Source: a virus
IMG/VR virus record: IMGVR_UViG_3300025096_003284
Span: 1 to 56,786 of that record
Strand: one strand, 5' to 3'
DNA: 56,786 bases
Part shown: positions 8,572 to 16,555 of the stretch, piece by piece
Numbering within the stretch: the stretch's first letter is position 1
Layout of the letters: each line of letters opens with the position of its first letter
The notes under the pieces: model-generated
Database searches by the model: none
What the model saw: the letters and a program-made list of their open reading frames with translations, nothing else
What the model was told of the DNA's origin: nothing
Made by a program: the position numbers and the translations under genes

Positions 8572-9240
8572 ATGAAACTGTTTATTGATACAGCAAACCT
8601 AGAAGAAATTGAAAGCGCTTTAGAGCGCGGAGTAGTACAGGGAGTGACGACTAATCCATCCCTCTTATCGAAAGAGCCACAGGCGGACTTTTATTCCCAT
8701 ATTCAAAAGATAGCAAACTTATGTACCGAACTCGCACCTGGTATTCCGCTCTCGGTTGAAGTCTTTGCAGAAGAGGCTGACGAAATGATAGCCCAGGCTC
8801 AGGAGATTATGAAGACTATAGAATATACTAACTTAAATATCAAGGTGCCGATCGGCTATGATGAATTGCGAGTCATTAGTGAGCTGAAAGAATTAGGTAT
8901 CCCGGTTAATTGTACCTGCTGCTTCACAGCGACCCAGTTGCAGTTAGCTGCATTGGCCGGTGCACGCTATGTCTCGCTCTTTTATAATCGAGCACTCGAT
9001 AGCCAGATCGATGCTATTGAGATTTTAGAGCGCACGCGTGCATTTATTGATTTTAATGAACTTGAGTGTGAAATAATTGCTGGCAGTATTCGTAATGCTT
9101 ATGACCTAGAGGACTGTTGGGCCGCCGGCTGCGATATTGTTACCGCAGGACTCCCTGTTATTAAGAAGTCCGTATCCCACCTCAAAACAGATGAATCGGT
9201 TAATGGATTTTTGAAGGATTTCGCAGCATGGATAAAATGA
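8572..9240 (+). CDS. talC: Transaldolase of the TalC/fructose-6-phosphate aldolase family
   Basis: A 222-residue class I aldolase of the short transaldolase family. It starts with MKLFIDTANLEEI and GVTTNPSLL, both family hallmarks. Lys91 in NIKVP is the expected Schiff-base lysine. Glu63 in SVEVF sits where true transaldolases have Glu and fructose-6-phosphate aldolase has Gln, so transaldolase activity is favoured. TalC is a known auxiliary metabolic gene in cyanophages. Here, inside a sugar cluster, it could instead supply sedoheptulose-7-phosphate, the precursor of ADP-heptose. It starts one base after the cupin stop. Confidence 0.9.
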   Translation: MKLFIDTANLEEIESALERGVVQGVTTNPSLLSKEPQADFYSHIQKIANLCTELAPGIPLSVEVFAEEADEMIAQAQEIMKTIEYTNLNIKVPIGYDELRVISELKELGIPVNCTCCFTATQLQLAALAGARYVSLFYNRALDSQIDAIEILERTRAFIDFNELECEIIAGSIRNAYDLEDCWAAGCDIVTAGLPVIKKSVSHLKTDESVNGFLKDFAAWIK

Positions 9241-9557
9241 CCTATGTAATTGATATCGACGACACCATATGCCGAACAAACGAAAGCGACTATGAAAATT
9301 CAGAGCCGATGCAACATCGCATAGATGCTGTTAATAAGCTCTATGATGACGGCCACACGATTTTGTTTTTGACCGCGCGCGGTATGTGCCGCAACAAGAA
9401 CCATCAATTAGACGCTATTGCAGAACTACACAAGTTTACGCATGATCAGCTGGTAAGATGGGGAGTTAAATTTCATAAGCTTTTCTTAGGTAAGCCGGCC
9501 GGAGATATCTATATTGATGACAAGGGCTGCAAGGATATAGATTTTTTTGATGAGTGA
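9228..9557 (+). CDS. Small HAD-superfamily phosphatase
   Basis: A 109-residue HAD protein. Motif I is DIDDT with Asp9 as nucleophile and Asp11 as acid/base; motif II is LTARG; motif IV is YIDDKG near the C-terminus. There is no large cap domain, as in small capsule-biosynthesis phosphatases and GmhB-type enzymes. In this neighbourhood it is a candidate for the heptose-1,7-bisphosphate 7-phosphatase step or another sugar-phosphate dephosphorylation. The ATG at 9228 has GAAGGA about nine bases upstream; the ATG at 9237 (ATGA overlap) is an alternative. It overlaps both neighbours. Confidence 0.82.
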   Translation: MDKMTYVIDIDDTICRTNESDYENSEPMQHRIDAVNKLYDDGHTILFLTARGMCRNKNHQLDAIAELHKFTHDQLVRWGVKFHKLFLGKPAGDIYIDDKGCKDIDFFDE

Positions 9558-10371
9558 TGGGCATCTAATAGCTGGCCCTTGGGTTGGAGAATTCGGATGG
9601 GAGCTATATGCGTGGCAGGGATATGTCCGCGCGCTCTCTCGAAGCTTCTCCAAAACAACAGTTATTTCTAGGCCTAATTCGCAATACTTATATGAAGACT
9701 TTGCTGATAGGTTTATACCACATACTCCCACCGGAGGTCACCCCGATGCTTTTTTGATGCACGGGTTTGATATGAAAACCTCATTGAGAGAAATTGTACA
9801 GGAGAACCAAATACAAACTGGGCCCCATACAACTTTGTTTACACCTCGCCGTCTTGGGAACCCTCCTTATACTCATTACACTACACCGGTCGAGGTAGGG
9901 ACCTTCGCAATAGTTCCAGAATACCATATGTATGGTACAAAAAACGCGACCGCAGAGTTTGACTACTTGTTTCATATTCGCAATCGTGATATGCGCGCTG
10001 AAGACAATTGGGATAAAGAGAAGTGGAGTGTCTTAAGGCACCTGCTCGGCGCCGATAAGAAGATAGGCTGCATCGGCACTACTAGTCAGTCAGGTCTGGT
10101 CGAAGGGACCACAGACCTGAGAGGTATTTCTCTAGAGGAAACATGCAATACCATCAAGGGCTGCAGAGCAGTTTTCGGACCTTCCTCGGGTCCTATGCAC
10201 CTTACAAGTCTGTGCGGGGTACCTCACGTAGTGTGGTCGGTTAAAGACCAGGTCCGATATACAGAAAATTGGAATCCATTTAATACTCCGATTCTTTACT
10301 TGAACGAGCAGGGATGGCGCGCCATACCGCAGTTTATCTATGACAAGTACCAGGCTTGGACAGGAGCCTAA
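9550..10371 (+). CDS. Glycosyltransferase-like protein, GT9-type C-terminal half
   Basis: A 273-residue protein beginning GPWVGEFGWELYAWQGY, a pattern seen in some polysaccharide glycosyltransferases. The C-terminal GPSSGPMHLTSLCGVPHV resembles the donor-binding segment of GT9 heptosyltransferases, where a Ser/Asp-Gly-x-x-H loop binds ADP-heptose. The start at ATG 9550 overlaps the HAD gene by 8 bases. It lies directly before the HldE2-like gene, which fits a heptose-type donor, but that is inference. No membrane segments are seen. Confidence 0.72.
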   Translation: MSDGHLIAGPWVGEFGWELYAWQGYVRALSRSFSKTTVISRPNSQYLYEDFADRFIPHTPTGGHPDAFLMHGFDMKTSLREIVQENQIQTGPHTTLFTPRRLGNPPYTHYTTPVEVGTFAIVPEYHMYGTKNATAEFDYLFHIRNRDMRAEDNWDKEKWSVLRHLLGADKKIGCIGTTSQSGLVEGTTDLRGISLEETCNTIKGCRAVFGPSSGPMHLTSLCGVPHVVWSVKDQVRYTENWNPFNTPILYLNEQGWRAIPQFIYDKYQAWTGA

Positions 10372-10764
10372 GTGTCACAGATAGTTTTTACAAACGGATG
10401 CTTTGATATTCTGCATCGAGGACATTTCGAGCTTTTAAAGTATTGTAAATCCTTGGGAACTGTCATAGTGGGCTTAAACAGCGATGCTAGCGTAGCACGC
10501 CTTAAGGGCCCAACCCGACCTTTTTTCAATACCGCGGACAGACAGTTTGCACTAGAGAGCTGCAGCTATGTGGATAAGGTGGTGGTATTCGACGAGGATA
10601 CACCATACAATCTCATCAAAGAATTGGCGCCCGATATTGTCGTAAAGGGAGGCGATTATAAAGCCGAAGAAGTTGTAGGTTATGATCTAGCCGAGGTGAA
10701 GATTTTTAATTTTGTTGATGGTTATTCAACAAGCAAAGTATTAGAAGAGAAGGAAGATGTTTAA
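10372..10764 (+). CDS. HldE2-like heptose-1-phosphate adenylyltransferase
   Basis: A 130-residue stand-alone nucleotidyltransferase. FTNGCFDILHRGHFELL contains the HxGH motif (His15, His18), and GLNSDASVARLKGP and VKGGDYKAEEVVG match the C-terminal half of HldE closely, including the GGDY and E-E-V-x-G positions. The expected reaction is heptose-1-phosphate + ATP giving ADP-heptose. It starts with GTG at 10372 directly after the upstream stop. The next gene, overlapping by 8 bases, is the matching kinase. This is the second nucleotidyltransferase of the cluster; the first is fused to RpiB at 5692. Confidence 0.9.
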   Translation: MSQIVFTNGCFDILHRGHFELLKYCKSLGTVIVGLNSDASVARLKGPTRPFFNTADRQFALESCSYVDKVVVFDEDTPYNLIKELAPDIVVKGGDYKAEEVVGYDLAEVKIFNFVDGYSTSKVLEEKEDV

Positions 10765-11557
10765 GATATTACTGATTGGCGATGCTTGCGAGGATGTATA
10801 TCATTATGGCTCGATCGATCGATTGTGTCCGGAAGCACCGGTACCTATCGTGAGACACACCCACACCGAAACCCGGGACGGCATGTGTCTGAACGTAAGA
10901 AACAACCTCCAGACGTTTGGTATGTCCGTTGAGGTTTTGTGCAATGCTGAGCTGATTCAAAAACAGCGTTTTGTAGACCTTCGAACAAAGCAGCACTTAC
11001 TTCGAGCCGACTTCGGGGAAAACGAAAGATTAGCTCAATGCGACGCTGCAAAAGTCGAAAACTATGACTTCGCGTCTTTAGATGCGGTGGTGATAGCAGA
11101 TTACAATAAAGGATTTGTCGAAAAAGAAGTCATCGAGATTGTGACGAAGAAGGCTGCGGCAGAAAACATTAACGTCTTTGTTGACTCTAAAAAAAGCGAC
11201 CTGAGCGCGTATAAGAATTGCATCATAAAGATTAACAAATTAGAATTCAATAAGCTGAAAAAACAACCAGAACAGTGTGAGCTGATTATAACAATGGGAG
11301 AAGAGGGGGCCCGATGGAATGGAAACACATACCCCACAGAAGCCTGTGATGTGTTTGATGTGTGCGGTGCCGGCGACACTTTCTTGGCAGCCCTGGTTTA
11401 TGAACAACTCGAAACTAAGTCAATCGAAAAAGGAATTCAGTTTGCTAACCATTGCTCACGCTTGGTGGTGGGCAAATTTGGAACGTACACACTAACTTCC
11501 GAGGATGTTAAAAATATAAGAGACAAGGGAGAAAATCAAAATGAAGTTTGTACCTAA
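10757..11557 (+). CDS. HldE1-like PfkB kinase, shortened
   Basis: A 266-residue ribokinase-family protein. The start, LLIGDACEDVYHYG, and PEAPVPIV match HldE1, and DVCGAGDTFLAAL at 201-213 holds the catalytic Asp207. Two deviations stand out. The chain is shorter than the roughly 310 residues of HldE1, and the usual GGAANVA substrate loop reads RDGMCLNVRNN, losing the glycine pair but keeping Asn. It may have altered substrate choice. The gene forms a split HldE with the upstream adenylyltransferase, with order reversed relative to the fused bacterial enzyme. Confidence 0.85.
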   Translation: MFKILLIGDACEDVYHYGSIDRLCPEAPVPIVRHTHTETRDGMCLNVRNNLQTFGMSVEVLCNAELIQKQRFVDLRTKQHLLRADFGENERLAQCDAAKVENYDFASLDAVVIADYNKGFVEKEVIEIVTKKAAAENINVFVDSKKSDLSAYKNCIIKINKLEFNKLKKQPEQCELIITMGEEGARWNGNTYPTEACDVFDVCGAGDTFLAALVYEQLETKSIEKGIQFANHCSRLVVGKFGTYTLTSEDVKNIRDKGENQNEVCT

Positions 11558-11882
11558 AGGCTGGGGCTTTGAAAAGTGGATTGTTAATAACGAAGAGTAT
11601 TGTGGAAAATTACTTTACTTTGTTAAGGGCAAAAGATGCTCTTGGCATTATCACGTATTAAAAGATGAAGTATTTTATATACAATCAGGGAAAATTCTGG
11701 TAAAATATTCGGAGAGTGATGATCTTGAATCAGCCGAAGAGAAAACTTTAGAGCGCGGAGACAATTTTCACGTATATCGAGGATTGCGTCATCAGATGGT
11801 TGCTCTAGAGGACACCGAGCTGTTTGAGTTCTCAACTCAGCACTTTGACTCGGATAGTCATAGGATTATTAAAGGAGACTAA
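11541..11882 (+). CDS. Cupin, copy 2
   Basis: A 113-residue single-domain cupin. SWHYHVLKDEVFYIQSGK and GDNFHVYRGLRHQM give the two metal-binding motifs. It is a clear paralogue of the 8124 cupin, lacking that protein's longer N- and C-terminal extensions. In both cassettes the cupin follows a kinase and nucleotidyltransferase, so its reaction is probably tied to the same sugar, for example isomerisation or epimerisation. GGGAGA lies upstream, and it overlaps the kinase gene by 17 bases. Confidence 0.8.
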   Translation: MKFVPKGWGFEKWIVNNEEYCGKLLYFVKGKRCSWHYHVLKDEVFYIQSGKILVKYSESDDLESAEEKTLERGDNFHVYRGLRHQMVALEDTELFEFSTQHFDSDSHRIIKGD

Positions 11883-12779
11883 ATGTATAATTTCCGTATG
11901 CCCACGGTTCCGAAGAAAAAAGAGAGGTATGTTTACCCCAACAAGCAGGCCCCATATGAGAAGGTTTGTTTTGGCATTCGAGGCCAGTTCGGCGATATCG
12001 TGATGCAAGAGCCGGGCTTGAGAAAGTTTATTGAAGAAAATCCAGAAACTAAGATAGTTTTTGCTGTTTCTGAGCCCTATAAGGACATTCTTCCCCTTTT
12101 TGAGAACTATCATGAGAACATAGTAGGCTTCAAAGTCTGGGAGGGATACAATGAGTGGCCCACAGAGGCCGACCGTAAATATATGGAAGAAGAAAACTTT
12201 GATGCTCTGTTTCCTCCGGACATCCCTTTGCATGCCCAGCCGGACTGGGCCCACCGCCGCCACATCACCACAGAGACAGCTTTGATGATCGGGGTTACGT
12301 CCGGTGACACGAATATACAGCTTAAAATGCCAGCAGATGTCGAAAAAGAGCCGAAAACGGTCGGATTGCACCTGTTTTCGAGCAAGTGGCCAGGGGGCGC
12401 AAGATCCGTGGATGTGCAGAAACAGACTTCTATTGTCGACCATATAGTTGCCAAAGGCTATAAAGTATACCAGTTGTCCGCCCCGGACCAGCCGCGCATC
12501 CCAAATACAACCTTTTCGGAGGGCTCCTATTTTGATTCGTGTAAACGAATGCTTACTACGGACCTTTTAATCACTTGCGACTCCGGGATGCCCTGGATTG
12601 CGTCAGCGTACGACCACCCTATGGTGGGGCTGTACTCGACGGCCTATAACCCGCTTATAGAAACCACTAAAAACTGGCAACCGGAGAACCCTAATGCCGT
12701 TTTCTTAGAGGGTCCGCTCGCCAATGATATACCACTAGAGGTGGTTTTGGCTGCGATAGATGGAAAGCTAGAGGATTAG
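11883..12779 (+). CDS. GT9 heptosyltransferase-like glycosyltransferase
   Basis: A 298-residue protein with the GT9 layout. GIRGQFGDIVMQEPGLRKF near residue 32 corresponds to the acceptor-side GD-x-x-x-x-P motif of heptosyltransferases. VGLHLFSSKWPGGARS starts the donor domain, and LLITCDSGMPWIASAYDHPMVGLY matches the D-S/T-G-x-x-H-x-A donor-binding loop, with Pro in place of His. GT9 enzymes transfer heptose from ADP-heptose, which fits the two HldE-like sets upstream. It starts directly after the cupin stop. Confidence 0.84.
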   Translation: MYNFRMPTVPKKKERYVYPNKQAPYEKVCFGIRGQFGDIVMQEPGLRKFIEENPETKIVFAVSEPYKDILPLFENYHENIVGFKVWEGYNEWPTEADRKYMEEENFDALFPPDIPLHAQPDWAHRRHITTETALMIGVTSGDTNIQLKMPADVEKEPKTVGLHLFSSKWPGGARSVDVQKQTSIVDHIVAKGYKVYQLSAPDQPRIPNTTFSEGSYFDSCKRMLTTDLLITCDSGMPWIASAYDHPMVGLYSTAYNPLIETTKNWQPENPNAVFLEGPLANDIPLEVVLAAIDGKLED

Positions 12780-12782
12780 ACC

Positions 12783-13664
12783 ATGAGAATCTCCCTTATT
12801 ACACCCCCATCCCATAACATTGAGCCTTGGGTGCCTATTTTTGAGAAGAAGGGCGTCAAAGTCCATCTCAATGGTATCCACCCTGATTGTGATTTCATTA
12901 TAAATACGAGCCAATCCTGGATTCACCTGGTGGTGATGTTTCGAAACACGTTTCCACATATTCCTTTTATCAATTATACTCTGGATTTCTACAAAACTGT
13001 ATGGACTGCCCCGAATCCGCACGGATATAACTGGGCCGCGTACCGAGACATTATAAAAACGGCCACAGAAGTGTGGTGTATCTCCAATGAAGTAAAACAA
13101 CGACTGACAGAAGAGGGAATAAACCCTGATCTCTGTGAGGTCATGAAAATATGGGCCCGATTCTTTGATTATCCGGGCACCATTGAAGATAAGCGCTATA
13201 TTCTTAATCCAATGCGCGCCTATATCGCCGACAAAAACTATGGTTGGCTTGACCGCGCGTGTAGCGAACTAAACATTCCTGTAGTCAAAACACAGAATAG
13301 CCTGACCCTCGACGACTTTCGCAAGACCATTGCGGAATGCAGTTTTATGTGCACAGAATATCATGAAACCTCCACCGGAGGTCTAACCCTGTTGGAAGGA
13401 TATAGGCTTGGCAAACCCTCTGTTGTGAGCGATTCTCCTTATGAGGGTGTCCGCGACTATCTGGGGGATAAGGCCATTTATTTTGATGACAACAGCTATG
13501 AAGATTTCAAGAGAGTCATCAAGGAGACCTGGGAAAATCCGCCGCAACTGGATTTAAAAGAGTGTGAGGCTTATTGCGATACACACCCCACCCTTGAAGA
13601 AACAGTCGATGTTATGATTGCCCGTATGCAAATACTCAAAGAAAGAGAGAACGAAAATGGATAA
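12783..13664 (+). CDS. Glycosyltransferase, GT4-like
   Basis: A 293-residue GT-B-type protein. RISLITPPSHN starts the N-terminal Rossmann fold. ATEVWCISNEVKQRLTEEG near residue 100 is the typical segment before the domain hinge. STGGLTLLEGYRLGKPSVVSDSPYEGVRDYLGD is the donor-binding region, although the EX7E spacing is not exact. A short linker separates it from the upstream GT9 gene and it overlaps the methyltransferase gene by 8 bases. Donor and acceptor are unknown. Confidence 0.82.
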   Translation: MRISLITPPSHNIEPWVPIFEKKGVKVHLNGIHPDCDFIINTSQSWIHLVVMFRNTFPHIPFINYTLDFYKTVWTAPNPHGYNWAAYRDIIKTATEVWCISNEVKQRLTEEGINPDLCEVMKIWARFFDYPGTIEDKRYILNPMRAYIADKNYGWLDRACSELNIPVVKTQNSLTLDDFRKTIAECSFMCTEYHETSTGGLTLLEGYRLGKPSVVSDSPYEGVRDYLGDKAIYFDDNSYEDFKRVIKETWENPPQLDLKECEAYCDTHPTLEETVDVMIARMQILKERENENG

Positions 13665-14406
13665 AGCCACCATCAGATACCAACAGAGATTGGTCGTAGA
13701 TCACGAGATCGTGTTTCATGATCTACTAGAAACCGGAATGAATATGGATAAACATATTATTGCCGGGACGGCGTTCCAGCGCCCAGACCACAACTTTCAG
13801 CCATTGTTGCGCTTGGTTAAGAAGGGGTCTGTAGTTTATGATCTAGGATCGTACATCGGCACCTTTGCCATTCCAATGGCAATCGAAGGGATGGAAGTCC
13901 ATGCATTTGAGGGATTCCCTGACAACTATGAAAGATGCAAGAAAAACACAGAGCCATATAACGTGACAAATTATCAGGTCGCTGTGAGTAATGAAAATTA
14001 TACTGTGGATTCAAAATTTAATAACTGTATGGATAATGAGTATGAAGTGCGCACGATTAAATATGTGCGTCTAGACGAATACGTAAAGAAGAACAAGATA
14101 CCCGCCCCGTCTTTGGTAAAAATGGATATTGAAGGGATGGAAACTTTGGCGTTGCATGGGATGACTAATCTATTGGAAAATGTACGCCCGATATGGAGTA
14201 TGGGATATCACTTTAAGTTCTACTCTACAGTCGAAGGATACCCGGGCTGGATTGATGTAAAGGATGGAGGCTTCGATTTTAAGAGATTTACTGAGCTGGA
14301 ATATATAATCTTTGACGAGCTCGGCCGCCGAGCTCCTCCACATATACTTGACATTCGCGGAGGAGAGTTTACATTTATACCTAGGGAGAAGATTAAAGCA
14401 AAATGA
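13657..14406 (+). CDS. FkbM-family SAM-dependent methyltransferase
   Basis: A 249-residue class I methyltransferase. VYDLGSYIGTFAIPMAIEG is the SAM-binding glycine motif, and VHAFEGFPDNYERCKKN follows at the usual distance with the acidic ribose-binding residue. The later MDIEGMETLALHG is the FkbM signature. These enzymes usually O-methylate sugars or glycan ends. I chose the ATG at 13657 (AGAGA upstream) over an in-frame ATG at 13618 inside the previous gene. The stop overlaps the next start (ATGA). Confidence 0.9.
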   Translation: MDKATIRYQQRLVVDHEIVFHDLLETGMNMDKHIIAGTAFQRPDHNFQPLLRLVKKGSVVYDLGSYIGTFAIPMAIEGMEVHAFEGFPDNYERCKKNTEPYNVTNYQVAVSNENYTVDSKFNNCMDNEYEVRTIKYVRLDEYVKKNKIPAPSLVKMDIEGMETLALHGMTNLLENVRPIWSMGYHFKFYSTVEGYPGWIDVKDGGFDFKRFTELEYIIFDELGRRAPPHILDIRGGEFTFIPREKIKAK

Positions 14407-15011
14407 AAAAGGTCTGTATAGCTGCTTCTAGGGACGTTGGGCTCCGCTGTGCAGCGTGGGCGAAAGACCACACACCACATGGTTTCGAAGTAACTGAGGA
14501 TATGTCAGCTGCAGATATTATTATATGTGTTATGTATGAGAAAATACTGGGCCCCCAATATGTTAATAACAGTACTTGTTTTAACTTTCATCCTGGTATC
14601 TTGCCTGAGTATAAGGGATCTGGAACCTTTAGTTGGGTCATTATTAATGAGGAGCAAAAGGCAGGAGTCACTCTCCATTTAATTGACCGAGGACTAGATA
14701 CAGGAGACGTTATTGAGATAAGAGAATTCTTGATAGGAAAAGAAGATACAGCCTACTCCTTATTTTTAAGAGGCGAAGAAGTTATCTTCAAGATGTTCAA
14801 GAATTGGTACGCTGATCTGCTCCAGGGTCAGTACACTGCGATCCCGCAACGAAGCAAGAAGGGAAACCTTTATTACAAGAAGGACTTGCAGAAAGCCAAA
14901 AATCTAACGAGGTTTGTTAAGGCTTTTTATTTCCCCAACAAGGAGGCTGCTTATTATATTAATGACAAAGCAGAGAAAATTTATTTAAACTTTAAAGAGG
15001 AACAACGATGA
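14403..15011 (+). CDS. Sugar N-formyltransferase (10-formyl-THF dependent)
   Basis: A 202-residue protein of the methionyl-tRNA formyltransferase fold. The catalytic triad is visible as Asn61 and His63 in NFHPGILPEYKG and Asp99 in DRGLDTGD, with the same 36-residue His-to-Asp spacing as E. coli Fmt. It lacks the C-terminal tRNA-binding domain, as sugar N-formyltransferases do. With the DegT-like aminotransferase and NDP-sugar dehydratase-like genes just downstream, an N-formyl-4-amino-deoxysugar is the likely product. It overlaps both neighbours by four bases. Confidence 0.88.
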   Translation: MKKVCIAASRDVGLRCAAWAKDHTPHGFEVTEDMSAADIIICVMYEKILGPQYVNNSTCFNFHPGILPEYKGSGTFSWVIINEEQKAGVTLHLIDRGLDTGDVIEIREFLIGKEDTAYSLFLRGEEVIFKMFKNWYADLLQGQYTAIPQRSKKGNLYYKKDLQKAKNLTRFVKAFYFPNKEAAYYINDKAEKIYLNFKEEQR

Positions 15012-15964
15012 GAAATATTCAAAATTGCAATGTATGCGTAATTGGGGGAGCCGGCTTTCTCGGATCCCAACTAGTTGATCACTTGATTGAGGATCGTAGC
15101 TGTAATGTTATTGTTTTAGATAACCTAATAACGGGCCTTAAAAAACACATTCACCCCGACGCTGTCTTTAAGTGGTTCGACATCCGAGACGACGAAAACG
15201 AACTAGCCAAGATTTTTAATGAAAACAAGATTGACTATGTATTCAACTATGCGGCAGAGCCTTACATCCCGGAGTGCTTCGAGCGCCCGATGCACTTCTT
15301 TGATATTAACGCCACATCGGTACTGCGTGTATTAAATGCGTGCCAGAAAGCCGACATTAAAGGGCTCTTACAAGTTTCGTCCGCTGAGATCTATGGCGAT
15401 ATGAAAGGCAAGATCACGGAATCAGATCCGATCGTTCCGCATTCTACCTACGGGGTTTCTAAAGTGGCCGCCGATGGCCTCGTTCAAGTGCGCTGGCGAG
15501 AGGGGAAGGTTCCAGCGATCGCGATGAGACAATTTAATTGTGTAGGCGAGCGAGAGTCACACCCATATGTGATCCCTGAAATCATTTACCAAATGGACTA
15601 CTCAAACAAAATCAAGCTCGGCAACAACTCCTTCAGAGATTTTCAGTATTCTGGCGATGCAGTGAGAATGGCTGTGGAATTGTTAGAAAAAGGCGAGTTC
15701 GGCGAAGTTTATAACATGGGGAGCGAAGGGGGCATTCAAATTTATGATTTGGCTCATCTTATTGGTAAGCTTATGGGACACGAGACTGTCGAAATTGAAA
15801 CAGATCAGTCCCGTGTGCGCCCGTGGGAAATCTGGCATCTTCAGTCTGACAACACAAAGCTTTATGCTGCCATCGGCCAGAAGACTCCCACATCACTTGA
15901 AGAAGCACTACAGAAAACAATTGATTATTTTTATGCCAACGGAAAATCGTGGGATTGGGAATAG
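15008..15964 (+). CDS. NAD-dependent NDP-sugar epimerase/dehydratase (extended SDR)
   Basis: A 318-residue extended short-chain dehydrogenase. VIGGAGFLGSQLVDHL is the NAD-binding GxxGxxG motif. SSAEIYGD precedes YGVSK, the Tyr-x-x-x-Lys catalytic pair. Glu in SSAEIYG, together with HPYVIPEIIYQ, points toward the NDP-sugar 4,6-dehydratase/LegB-like branch, although 4-epimerases are close. It may make the 4-keto sugar used by the aminotransferase two genes on. GAGGAAC lies just upstream of the ATG, and the start overlaps the formyltransferase stop. Confidence 0.88.
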   Translation: MRNIQNCNVCVIGGAGFLGSQLVDHLIEDRSCNVIVLDNLITGLKKHIHPDAVFKWFDIRDDENELAKIFNENKIDYVFNYAAEPYIPECFERPMHFFDINATSVLRVLNACQKADIKGLLQVSSAEIYGDMKGKITESDPIVPHSTYGVSKVAADGLVQVRWREGKVPAIAMRQFNCVGERESHPYVIPEIIYQMDYSNKIKLGNNSFRDFQYSGDAVRMAVELLEKGEFGEVYNMGSEGGIQIYDLAHLIGKLMGHETVEIETDQSRVRPWEIWHLQSDNTKLYAAIGQKTPTSLEEALQKTIDYFYANGKSWDWE

Positions 15965-15967
15965 TAA

Positions 15968-16555
15968 ATGAGTTTTGAGGTAATCAAAACATTTGAAGAT
16001 GAGTTGGCAAAGTTTTTTGGTTCTCCTTATGCAGTTACAACTGATTGCTGCACACACGCTGTAGAGTTGTGTTTGCGGTATAAAGATATCAAGTCGATTA
16101 GCGTCCCGAAGCACACTTACATATCTATTCCTCTTTTGTCCCGCAAGCTTGGCCTTGACTTAGAGTGGCGAGACGAGGAGTGGCTGGATTACTACACAGT
16201 TGCTGATAATATCATTGATGCCGCAGTTCTGTGGAAGCCGGAGAGTTATATCCCGGGAACCTTTATGTGTGTGAGCTTTCAGTTCAAGAAACACTTGAGC
16301 CTAGGCCGCGGAGGCGTTATCCTCACAGATAATAAAGAGGCCGCGCTAGATTTAAAAAAGATGTCGTATGATGGACGAACACCGGATACCCCATGGGCAA
16401 CACAGAATATTAGCACTATGGGATATCATTACTATATGACACCCGAGACGGCAATCAACGGATTAGAGAAGCTGCCTGGGGCAATTGTCAACCCTCCTAA
16501 GCAGTGGACGATAGAGGACTGGCCAGACTTAACAAAAATGGAGATATTTAAGTGA
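15968..16555 (+). CDS. Miniature DegT/DnrJ/EryC1-type PLP aminotransferase
   Basis: A 195-residue protein with DegT-family landmarks but about half the usual ~370 residues. FEDELAKFFGSPYAVTTDCCTHAVEL matches the N-terminal cofactor loop. NIIDAAVLW gives the Asp that pairs with the pyridine nitrogen. SFQFKKHLSLGRGG is the lysine region, with Lys108 as probable Schiff-base residue. The C-terminal small domain is almost absent, ending shortly after YYMTPETAINGLEKL. No frameshift is evident because the stop overlaps the next start (GTGA). It may be a compact sugar aminotransferase making the amine formylated by the 14403 product. Confidence 0.77.
   Translation: MSFEVIKTFEDELAKFFGSPYAVTTDCCTHAVELCLRYKDIKSISVPKHTYISIPLLSRKLGLDLEWRDEEWLDYYTVADNIIDAAVLWKPESYIPGTFMCVSFQFKKHLSLGRGGVILTDNKEAALDLKKMSYDGRTPDTPWATQNISTMGYHYYMTPETAINGLEKLPGAIVNPPKQWTIEDWPDLTKMEIFK

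Noticed and set aside
11832-12443. Minus-strand open frame of 203 residues
   Set aside because: It lies fully across the well-supported GT9 gene on the + strand and shows no recognisable domain.
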